NCBI RefSeq assembly: GCF_036017065.1
Contig: NZ_JAYXHR010000004.1
Coordinates: forward strand, 310,001 to 374,000
From: Uliginosibacterium sp036017065
GTDB taxonomy: Bacteria; Pseudomonadota; Gammaproteobacteria; Burkholderiales; Rhodocyclaceae
Direction of reading: 5' to 3'
Length of the DNA: 64,000 nt
The notes below the pieces were generated by a model. The model worked only from the letters and a program-made list of their open reading frames with translations, did not search any database and was not told where the DNA came from. Of this stretch, positions 18,701-22,628 are shown in pieces. Every line of letters begins with the position of its first letter. The stretch's first letter is position 1. The position numbers and the translations under genes were made by a program.

Positions 18701-19676
18701 TGACCACGCCGCCCGCGGTGAGGGAGGTGAGCTGCGTGAGGGCCTGTCCGCCGTAAGTCACGTTCTGCGCATCGCCGTTGTAGCGGGATGCGATGGTCAC
18801 CACGAGCATCCGGTCGCTGCCCGACCCGATGGTGTGCGACCAGCTGACGCTCGTACTGCCCGAGCCCGAGCCGGACTGGGCAGAGGTCGTATTGCCGAGC
18901 GCCACCGCCAGCGTTCCCGACCAGTTCTGCTGCGCAGTGCTGTCGAGCAGGGCCGCCGATTCGATGCGGCCGGTGCGGTATTCCAGCTCCCAGTCGCCGC
19001 CGAGCGCGGCATTGCCGGTCAGGTCGTCACTGGCCGCCACGTCGGCGCCGGTCAGCGCCGCGATGCCGTCGGCCAGCACGCGGCCGTCTTCGGTGGCGGT
19101 CAGGTCACAGCCGTAGAGCAGGACATCGGCATCCTCGCTCAGCGCGCCGCGCCAGCTTGCGAGTGCGTCGGCCTGCGCTGCCAGCGCGTTGGCGTCCAGC
19201 ACGGCGTTGCCCAGCTTCAGTGCGCCGTCGCCACCGTGGCTGAGGATGTGGATGGCGCCGATGTCCTGGCGTCCCGCCAGCGCCTGGGTGATCTGCGAGA
19301 TGCCGTCACTGGCGCCGTCGAGGCGGATGACGACTGCATCCGGGTTGCGTTGCAGGATGCCGGCGACCAGCGTGTCCTGGTCCTCGACGGCGGCGTCGAT
19401 GAACACCAGTTCCGTGCGGTTCTGCTGCGCGTCGGTGGCGTGCAGGCCGTGGTCGTTCTCGTCGGCGTCCATGCTGCGGACCTCCGGCGAGCCGTCGACC
19501 AGGCCGGGCGCGAAATCGGCGGAGTAGAGGATCCGCGCCTCGACTTCCTCGAACACCATGCGGCGTGGCGCGGCCGGGCCTGCGGTCAGGCTGCCGGCCT
19601 CATCCTTGCGGCCGAGGCTGCGCGAGAGCCTGCTCAGGCTCCGGCGGAACAGCGCGCGCAGATCGGCGTGGCCCAA
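3741..19676 (-). CDS. Giant DUF4347 repeat surface protein (cadherin/Ig-like adhesin)
   Basis: About 5,311 residues. The open frame runs further upstream into the previous gene, but the TTG at 19676 has GGAG nine bases upstream and lies 13 bp after that gene's stop; the ATG at 19559 is the alternative. No classical signal peptide is visible. Residues about 43-54 (EVEARILYSAD) resemble the LEPR-XLL motif found at the N-terminus of very large repeat proteins. DUF4347 follows (about 88-240, with IHILSHGGDG and LLYGCDLT). From about 470 to 3950 there are many cadherin-like repeats of 100-135 residues bounded by NDAPV/NDAPT; about 3950-4525 holds six 96-residue dystroglycan-type (He_PIG/CADG) repeats; then classical cadherin units, a Pro/Asp/Arg-rich linker (about 5080-5120), and a hydrophobic segment (about 5226-5262) before an acidic tail. 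I saw no RTX nonapeptide repeats. Likely role: surface attachment or biofilm matrix; export route unknown, see the four upstream genes. Confidence 0.88.
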   Translation of the reverse strand: MGHADLRALFRRSLSRLSRSLGRKDEAGSLTAGPAAPRRMVFEEVEARILYSADFAPGLVDGSPEVRSMDADENDHGLHATDAQQNRTELVFIDAAVEDQDTLVAGILQRNPDAVVIRLDGASDGISQITQALAGRQDIGAIHILSHGGDGALKLGNAVLDANALAAQADALASWRGALSEDADVLLYGCDLTATEDGRVLADGIAALTGADVAASDDLTGNAALGGDWELEYRTGRIESAALLDSTAQQNWSGTLAVALGNTTSAQSGSGSGSTSVSWSHTIGSGSDRMLVVTIASRYNGDAQNVTYGGQALTQLTSLTAGGVVTSEIWYLLNPTAGTANVVVTYGVAHQFVAGATNFTGVNQSAPFGTPKTDDGTGTNSSASVSTANGDMVIDVIALREQDDLPNVGGTQTQLWNRQVGPDSNNPTGASSYRIASGSSTSMTWSSIDNGSDHAAIGVAIKAAPNVAPTVTITPTSYNATEQVNLNLHGTGISVGDADGDSLTVTFSTNNANSQITAVAGSSGVSISSGNGTNSLVITGTLTQLNNFLAGNNSATLIYRLAGDTPPATVTLTISAQDSAASGSDTATINIAAVNDVPVVTTTGTNLAYNEDAGAVAIDNALTVTDADNTNLTGATVRISSNYQNGQDVLAFVNQLGITGSWDAASGTLTLTGTTTVANYQTALRAVTYQNTSQSPSAGTRTVTFTVNDGSATGDGTRNIAVSAVNDAPVVTTTGSTLAYTEGNGAIAIDNGLTVTDVDDSNLESAVVQITGNYQNGQDVLAFSNQNGITGVWNAANGTLTLTGTSSKANYQTALRSITYANTSDNPNTSNRTVSFTANDGSINSNTATRTISVAASNSAPVVTTTGSTLAYTENNSATAIDTGLTVTDADTTNMTGAVVQITGNYQNGQDVLAFTNQLGITGSWNAGTGTLTLTGTTTVANYQTALRAITYVNTSENPSTSTRTVSFTVNDGATNSNTATRNISVAAVNDAPVVTTTGSTLAYTENNSATAIDAGLTVTDADTTNMTGAVVQITGNYQNGQDVLAFTNQLGITGSWNAGTGTLTLTGTTTVANYQTALRAITYVNTSENPSTSTRTVSFTVNDGATNSNTATRNISVAAVNDAPTATITPTSYNATEQTTLTLAGTGLSIADVDAGSSSVTATLSVVSGVLSATAGTTGVGISGSGTATLTLTGTLAQINNLLAGNLSGTLSYINNSNTPPASDTLTLEVNDGGNTGSGGAQTNSDSATINIAAVNDAPTATITPTSYNATEQTTLTLAGTGLSIADVDAGSSSVTATLSVVSGVLSATAGTTGVGISGSGTATLTLTGTLAQINNLLAGNLSGTLSYINNSNTPPASDTLTLQVNDGGNTGSGGAQTGSDSATINIAAVNDAPVNTVPGAQATDEDTALVFSSGNGNQISIADVDASGGVMQVTLSVSNGVLTLAQLTGLSFSTGDGTADATLVFTGTITNINAALATLTYNPNANFNGADTLSITTSDQGNTGSGGAKTDTDNIAITVNAVNDSPVNSVPGAQSVAEDTDLAISTISVGDADNNLISVALSVNNGSLTVVLSGAASISAGANASGALTLSGTQADINATLASLVYRGNLNYNGSDTLTVLSTDGNGATDSDTVGITVSAVNDAPTATITPTSYNATEQVSLTLSGTGLSVADVDAAANSITVTVSAVSGVLSATAGTTGAGISGSGTSTLTLTGTLTQINNLLAGNLSGTLSYINNSNTPPASDTLTLSVNDGGNVGSGGAKTGSDTATINIAAVNDAPVVSTTGSTLAYTENASATAIDNGLTVSDVDDTNIESAVVQITGNYQNGQDILAFTNQNGITGSWNAGTGTLTLSGSATVANYQAALRSITYANNSDNPNTSNRTVSFTVNDGALNSNTATRNISVSAVNDAPVNTVPGAQATDEDTALVFSSGNGNQISIADVDAAGGVMQVTLSVSNGVLTLAQITGLSFSNGDGTADATLVFTGTITNINAALATLTYNPNANFNGADTLSITTSDQGNTGSGGARTDTDNIAITVNAVNDSPVNSVPGAQSVAEDTDLAISTISVGDADNNLISVALSVNNGSLTVVLSGAASISAGANASGTLTLSGSQADINATLASLVYRGNLNYNGSDTLTVLSTDGNGATDSDTVGITVSAVNDAPVNTVPGAQATNEDTALVFSGGNGNQISIADVDAAGGSVRVTLSVTNGVLTLAQLTGLSFSSGDGSSDASMVFTGTIANINAALNGLSFAPTANYSGSAVLTLLTSDEGNTGSGGARSDSDTVNITVNAVNDAPVVTPTSGALAYTENSGAVAADNGLTLSDIDSANLGSATVQITGNYQNGQDVLAFSNQNGITGSWNASTGTLTLTGSSSVANYQAALRSITYANNSENPNTSTRTVSFIVNDGSSNSNTGTRNINVSAVNDAPVITTGGGALAYTENDAATPVDTALTVSDSDNTSLTGATVRITGNYATGQDVLAFSNQNGITGVWNAGTGTLTLSGTASVADYQAALRSVTYRNTSDNPSALTRTVSFTVTDGATNSNTGTHDINVTAVNDAPVANNDTASTTINTPVTVNVRANDTDPDNSVVTLTVSNPVVDPAEGSAVVNANNTITFTPTLNFTGPASITYTLTDPQGLSSTATLLINVGANTPPTGSDGSTSLDEDSAYVLQESDFGFADADAGQTLSGVRIDSQPAAGTLWLNGVAVTTGDIISAADIAAGHLVFTPAADANGVAYASFDFSVQDDFGAFSTSPNTFTFDVDPVNDAPVNVFPGTQNVGEDGTLVFSGANGNALQVGDIDLNGGDLQVTLSVTNGVLTLSQVTGLNFTTGDGSGDGTMVFTGTQAAINAALDGLVFAPSANFNGSVTLSFATSDQGNSGAGGVLTDSDTISINVDAVNDAPTATITQASYNAIEQTTLHLAGTGILIGDVDAGSATISATLSVVSGTLQASVGSSGASVIHLTASSVRIVGTVTQINDFLSGSGGATLRYAINSDTPPATDTLTMVVNDGGNTGSGGPLTGSDSAVINIAAANDAPVVNIAQASYAATEQVDMALHGTGLSISDVDAGNGTITATLSVVGGTLSASAGSTGVVVGGSGTSTLSFSGTLAQINALLAGNNGATVLYRYTGDAPPASDTLSFAVNDGGNTGGGALTDSESVSITLTAVNDAPTATITPTSYNATEGSTLQLAGSGLSIDDIDAGSSSVTATLSVVSGTLTASAGATGVVIGGSGTGTLTLTGTLAQINALLAGNNGSSLDYLIDNDAPPATDTLTLQVDDGGHTGGGALTASDSATIHIAAVNDAPTAIIAQASYSATEQVGLSLEGTGLFIVDVDSGNNTLTVTLSVVSGVLNVNAGSSGALVSGSGTGTVTLTGSAFDINTVLAGGAGSSVTYLINSDTPPASDTLTLSVDDGGHTGSGGALTDSDTATINITAINDAPVLTVPGAQSVNEDASVSITGISVSDADANIATVRLTVANGVLSVSLAGGATISAGANASGTLTLSGSQSQINAALATLAYQGNANFNGADTLSLLATDASGATDSETVAITVNAVNDAPVASIAQASYSATEQVILRLDNTGLSISDIDAASGLVQLTLSVVSGQVTIGGESSGVVVTHLTPQTVRLTGTLAQINQTLSGSDGAAIRYWINSDTPPATDTLTLTVNDQGNTGSGGARTGSSAVTINITAVNDAPVLTVPGAQSTDEDASLAITGISVSDADANIATVRLTVANGVLSVSLAGGATISAGANASGTLTLSGSQSQINAALATLAYQGNANFNGADTLSLLATDAGGATDSETVAIIVNAVNDAPVQTVPSAQTTQEGVALVFSSGNGNQIVVSDIDAGGGQLEVSLTATQGVLTLSQLTGLSFVSGDGTSDASMVFRGTLADINAALNGLSFEPASHYNGAATLTIATSDLGNTGTGGTLGDSDTVNITVQSNNDAPTVANPIADQNATEDSLFSFTFPANTFADVDVGDTLNYTTGTLPSWLSFDAATRTFSGTPLNADVGSFSVTVTATDSGGASVSDTFTITVANTNDAPTVANPIADQSATQGGAFNFSFPANTFADVDVGDTLSYATSSLPAWLSFDAATRTFSGTPANADVGSFSVTVTATDGNGASVSDVFTITVTNTNDAPTVANPIADQNATEDSAFSFSFPANTFADQDVGDTLTYTTGTLPSWLSFDAATRTFSGTPLNADVGSFSVTVIATDSNGASVSDVFTITVANTNDAPTVANPVADQNAAEDSAFSFSFPANTFADQDIGDTLSYTTGTLPAWLSFDAATRTFSGTPANADVGSFSVTVTATDSNGASVSDVFSITVINTNDAPTVANPIADQNATEDSAFSFSFPANTFADADTGDALSYTTSTLPGWLSFNAATRTFSGTPLNADVGSFSVTVTATDNSGATVSDVFTITVANTNDAPTVANPIADQNAAEDSAFSFSFPANTFADQDVGDTLTYTTGTLPAWLSFDAATRSFSGTPANADVGSFSVTVTATDSNGASVSDVFTITVANTNDAPVLATNTGATAAEGGTVIIGNSQLAVTDIDNTAAQLVYTLTQSPVQGNLTLNGVALGNGDNFTQADIDAGRLRYTHDGSEIHADGFDFSVSDGAGGTIGSTRFTLTVTPINDNAPVITSDGGGATADLNIAENSTAVTTVTASDADLPAQTLVFTLAGGADQALFSIDASTGALRFITAPDREQPTDANGNNVYEVIVRVSDGNLVDTQLLRITVTDLSDTPVGPVSDSDGNANTVVENAANGSTVGITASATDPDTTNNTVTYSLSNDAGGRFAIDAATGVVTVANGSLLDADVVDRHNITVLATSADGSTSSRVFEILVTAVNDNAPVITSNGGGATGNAGVAENGNGVTTVTATDADLPAQTLSYSIVGGNDAAAFVIDAGTGALSFVRAPNYEAPSDLDGDNIYEVQVQVSDGAGGIDTQLLRVQVVDVNEQPFLQLPGAQSSTGPAAVPIVGVQAGDEDGNLTSVRLDTTEGNLFVSLSGGASISAGSNGSNSLTLSGSQAQINAALATLAYQPRAGAYGPTSIDLIATDSGGLSRAGAVEFTHMSESVDPLPDPDPVPVPDPGPGPRPPEPPRPPEPPRPLPLPDLPDPEGGDRDGDVTDTVESSTVDPFNPGTGDPLYRNNVAGGINDSGGDPLGLLLDSVRQLDANGIRPGGGNLEFDSNSSRGFDLGEGLQVDIAGDTGGNVEEDIFLDFSPTAAGQAATALVAATVVWWAGRSIGLLAALMASVPAWRTIDPLPILARSRGKDEALYPEDDAIDDGADQQAAPSQPMRVLMTDNQY
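6102..7830 (-). repeat. Six tandem 288-bp repeats encoding dystroglycan-type Ig-like units
   Basis: The DNA repeats with an exact 288-bp (96-codon) period, each unit starting near NDAPTVANPIADQ and containing TFSGTP and NADVGSFSVTVTATD. Units differ by scattered, mostly third-position changes, which suggests recurrent homogenisation rather than recent amplification. Confidence 0.9.
8231..9354 (-). repeat. Dispersed duplicate, about 360 bp, copies 762 bp apart
   Basis: The stretch at about 8231-8590 recurs at 8993-9352 with very few differences, an offset of 762 bp (254 codons, two repeat domains). The coding frame is preserved. Confidence 0.8.
13201..15502 (-). repeat. Higher-order duplicate, about 745 bp, copies 1,557 bp apart
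   Basis: The block at about 13201-13945 recurs nearly unchanged at 14758-15502, an offset of 1,557 bp (519 codons). It spans two adjacent repeat domains, so the amplification unit was a pair or more of domains. Confidence 0.8.
15496..16305 (-). repeat. Two tandem 405-bp repeat units
   Basis: Units 15496-15900 and 15901-16305 have an exact 405-bp (135-codon) period. About the last 290 bases of each appear identical, which indicates recent duplication or gene conversion within the giant gene. Confidence 0.9.
16306..17097 (-). repeat. Two tandem 396-bp repeat units
   Basis: Units 16306-16701 and 16702-17097 have an exact 396-bp (132-codon) period with only a handful of differences. They encode the domain type with the motif GNYQNGQDVLAFTNQLGITG. 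Confidence 0.9.
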
Positions 19677-19689
19677 GTCCTGGCGCTCC

Positions 19690-20604
19690 TCAGCCGGAGA
19701 AGTCGACCTTGCAGCGCAGGCCGGACGGAATCGCGCCGTTGGGGTTGGGCAGCTCCAGGCGGACGCGGAAGGTGTTGCTGGCGGGGTCGATGACGGCATC
19801 CACCACGGTGATGCGCGCGGTCTGCTCACCCAGGCCGGCGAGATCGGGCGTCACGCGGGCGTTGCCGCCGGCCTTGATCTGGTTGAAGCGGGAGGAGGGC
19901 ACCACGACCTCGACGCGCAGCGGGTCGATCTGCGCCAGTTTCAGGATCGGCTTGTCCTCGACGCGCTCGCCGGCGGCAAGGTAGCGGTCCACCACCACGC
20001 CGTTGATGGGCGAATGGATGTTGCGCAGGCCGAGCTGGGCGCGGGCGACCTCCAGGTCCTGCTTGGCCACCAGGCGCATCTCCTGTGTCTGCGCGTACTT
20101 CATCGCCGCGACCTTGGCTTCGGACACGGCCTGGTCCCGGGCCTGGCTGGAAATGAATTTCTGCTGGAACAGTTCTTCCGCGCGCTCGGCCTTCTTCTGG
20201 GCGAACTCCCAGGCATGGCGGGCGGCGGCCACGTCGGCGCGGTTCTCGTGACGGCGCTCGGCCGCCATGGTGGCGGCGCGTTCCACGTCGTTGACCAGCT
20301 GGGCGACGACCTGGCCCTTCTTCACGCGGTCGCCGCGCTCCACGTTGACCTTCTCCAGTACGCCGACCACCGGCGAGCCGACTTCGGCCTCGGCCGTGGG
20401 CAGCAACAGGCAGCCCAGCGTGTCGCCGCGGCTGGCAGGCGTGCTGGTGCGCGGCGCGGCGCCGCCCCAGCCTGCGGGCACGCTGGCGCCGGCCTGGGCA
20501 TGGGCGGCCGTGGGATGCATCAGCAGCGCCAGGATCAGGATCAGACCCGGGCTCAGGGTGCCGAGGCGGGTTGCGGGGTGTTCGGGTGCTGCATTCATCG
20601 TCAT
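19690..20604 (-). CDS. Periplasmic adaptor (membrane fusion protein, HlyD/RND-adaptor type)
   Basis: 304 residues. The ATG at 20604 overlaps the stop codon of the SecA-like gene (ATGA), so the two are translationally coupled; the longer upstream frame is rejected for that reason. A signal peptide is clear (hydrophobic LILILALLMHPTAAHAQA, cleavage after AHA). The mature part has the split lipoyl domain (VGSPVVGVLEKVNVERGDRVKKGQVVAQL and INGVVVDRYLAAGERVED) flanking an alpha-hairpin of about 80 residues and a short beta-barrel ending near LRCKVDFSG. It lacks the long C-terminal membrane-proximal domain of full RND adaptors, so it is short for the family. It should bridge inner and outer membrane components. 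Its neighbours are two further HlyD-type proteins but no pump, so the partner is probably the SecA-like/protease machinery of this operon. Confidence 0.85.
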   Translation of the reverse strand: MTMNAAPEHPATRLGTLSPGLILILALLMHPTAAHAQAGASVPAGWGGAAPRTSTPASRGDTLGCLLLPTAEAEVGSPVVGVLEKVNVERGDRVKKGQVVAQLVNDVERAATMAAERRHENRADVAAARHAWEFAQKKAERAEELFQQKFISSQARDQAVSEAKVAAMKYAQTQEMRLVAKQDLEVARAQLGLRNIHSPINGVVVDRYLAAGERVEDKPILKLAQIDPLRVEVVVPSSRFNQIKAGGNARVTPDLAGLGEQTARITVVDAVIDPASNTFRVRLELPNPNGAIPSGLRCKVDFSG

Positions 20605-22628
20605 CGTCTGTCGGACTCCGGGGCTGCGGCTTCGGATCGCATGCCGAAAGGCATGCGTGCGCTTTGCTGCTGGTCCTGCCAACGTGCAACGGCCCGGGCG
20701 CGCCGCAGGCGGCGCTCTTCCAGGACCTGGGTGAACCGGGTGACAGCCCTCGCTAAGACTAACGGCGTAGGAAGGCCGGCCCTTGAGACGTGCCGGAGGA
20801 CGTATTTCACAGGGGCTGGCAGATGTGTTGCCAGCAAACCTTCGTCCAGCGCGAGCAGTGTTTCGGCGCTGCCGGGCTGGCCCTGGCGGGCTGCCCGGCC
20901 GAACAACTGGCGGTCGATCCGGCGCGAGCTGCTGTGCTGGCAGGAAACGACGTGCAGGCCGCCATTGTGGGCGACCTGAGGGGGAATGTGCACATCGGTG
21001 CCACGACCGGCCATGTTGGTTGTCACGGTGAGCTGACCGGCGGCGCCGGCCTGCGCCACGATCTCGGCCTCGTGGCGGTCCTGGCGGGCGTTGAGCACCT
21101 GGTGCGGCAGCTGATGGGCAGCGAGCAGGCGCGCGATCTTTTCCGATTCGCCCACCGAATCGGTGCCGATCAGCACCGGCCGGCCGGCCGCGCGGGCGGC
21201 CTGCACGCTGTCCAGCAGGCGCTGCAACCGGTCCTCGCTACGCGCGAAGACCTGGGGCGGGGCGATGCGCAGCGTGCGCGGGTGGCCGCTGGGCACGATG
21301 TCCACCGCCAAGCCATAGACCTCCAGCAACTCGGCGCGGGCTTCGGTCAGCGTGCCGCTCATGCCGCCCAGCTTCAGGTAGCGCGGAAACAGGCGCGGAT
21401 AGGTCACCTGGGCGATGACGCGGGTGGCGGGCGAGGGCAGGCAGCCTTCGCGGAGTTCGATGAGCTGCTGCAGGCCGCGCGACCAGCTGCGGCCTTCCGC
21501 GACGCGGCCGGTGGTGGCGTCCACGATGTGCACCTTGCCGTCGCGCACGATGTAGTGGCGGTCGCGCTGGAACACGTGGATGGCCTGGATGGCCAGCCCC
21601 ACCAGTTCCTGCCGGTAGCGCGGCACCGCCCACAGGGGGTTGTCCTGCGCCGCGCTGCCGGCGTTCTCGCCAGCGCCGCTGTCGGGCTGGAAGGCGGCGA
21701 TCAGGTGCTTGCCGGCATCGCCCAGGGTCACGGCGCGGCGCTCGTCCAGCCGGTAGTGGAGGCCTTCCTGCATGCGCTCGGCCAGCGACAGCGCAAGGCG
21801 GCACAGGGCGATCTGGCCGGGCTCGGCATAGGACTCCGACAGCACGAAAGGGGTATTGGCCTCGTCGATCAGCACGCTGTCGGCTTCGTCCACGATGGCC
21901 ATGCACAGGCCGCGCAGCACGCGGCCATTGCGCGGGTCCGGCCCCGGGCCCACGGGCGGGGGCAGCAGGCTGTCCCGCAGCCAGTCGAATACCAGCTCCT
22001 TGGCGCTGCAATAGACGATGTCGCAGGCGTAGGCGCTGCGCCGCTCGCCCCGCTTCATGGCCTGGGCGATGGAGGCCGCGCTGAGGCCCAGGGTGCGGAA
22101 CAGCGGGCGGAGGTAGTCGCAGTCGCGCTGCGCCAGGTAATCGTTGGCCGACAGCACATGCACCGGCACGCCGGCCAGCGCTGCGACCGTGGCGGCGAGT
22201 GCGGTGGCCAGGGTCTTGCCGGAACCGGTGGGCATCTCGGCCAGGCGACCGCTCAACACGACATGGGCGGCCATCAACTGGCTGTCGCGCAGCTGCAGGC
22301 CGGTCACCGCCGTGATGGCCTGCGCAACGAAGGCACAGGCACGCTCGCAGGCGGGGGAATCGAAGCCGTCGCGCGCCATTTCCGCGCGCACGCCCAGCAA
22401 GGCGTCGCGGAAGGCGCGTCCGGGGAACGGTGGCACCTGCGCCTGGGCGATGCGTACCCGTGCCACCCAAGCGCGCAGGGCACGCTCGCGCAAGTGGGCG
22501 ACGGGCGGCAGCGCGGCCCATGTGGCCATCAGGCCGGCTTGCCAGGGCGCGGGTGTGTCCGGATCGGGTTTCTCGGGGTAGGGGCCAAGCACGATGCCCG
22601 GGGTGGGCAAAGGGTCGCGGGCGGCCAT
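20601..22628 (-). CDS. SecA-like ATPase, lacking the C-terminal scaffold and zinc regions
   Basis: 675 residues; start ATG at 22628 overlaps the stop of the preceding gene (TGATG). The motor is SecA-type: GLQLRDSQLMAAHVVLSGRL and Walker A MPTGSGKT (true SecA has KTGEGKT), Walker B DEADSVLIDEA (SecA: DEVDSILIDEA), GMSGTL, then the second nucleotide-binding fold with TTNMAGRGTD, GGLHVV, RRIDRQLFGRAARQGQPGS. After that only about 70 residues remain, against over 250 in housekeeping SecA, so the helical scaffold and wing are reduced or missing, and no zinc-binding C-terminus is seen. The N-terminus is also unlike SecA. I infer a specialised translocation motor for the giant protein encoded two genes downstream. 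It is not the cell's essential SecA. Confidence 0.85.
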   Translation of the reverse strand: MAARDPLPTPGIVLGPYPEKPDPDTPAPWQAGLMATWAALPPVAHLRERALRAWVARVRIAQAQVPPFPGRAFRDALLGVRAEMARDGFDSPACERACAFVAQAITAVTGLQLRDSQLMAAHVVLSGRLAEMPTGSGKTLATALAATVAALAGVPVHVLSANDYLAQRDCDYLRPLFRTLGLSAASIAQAMKRGERRSAYACDIVYCSAKELVFDWLRDSLLPPPVGPGPDPRNGRVLRGLCMAIVDEADSVLIDEANTPFVLSESYAEPGQIALCRLALSLAERMQEGLHYRLDERRAVTLGDAGKHLIAAFQPDSGAGENAGSAAQDNPLWAVPRYRQELVGLAIQAIHVFQRDRHYIVRDGKVHIVDATTGRVAEGRSWSRGLQQLIELREGCLPSPATRVIAQVTYPRLFPRYLKLGGMSGTLTEARAELLEVYGLAVDIVPSGHPRTLRIAPPQVFARSEDRLQRLLDSVQAARAAGRPVLIGTDSVGESEKIARLLAAHQLPHQVLNARQDRHEAEIVAQAGAAGQLTVTTNMAGRGTDVHIPPQVAHNGGLHVVSCQHSSSRRIDRQLFGRAARQGQPGSAETLLALDEGLLATHLPAPVKYVLRHVSRAGLPTPLVLARAVTRFTQVLEERRLRRARAVARWQDQQQSARMPFGMRSEAAAPESDRR

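Noticed and set aside
20601..22628. Housekeeping secA
   Set aside because: Too short, altered Walker A, no zinc tail, and placed within an adhesin operon away from the usual neighbours.
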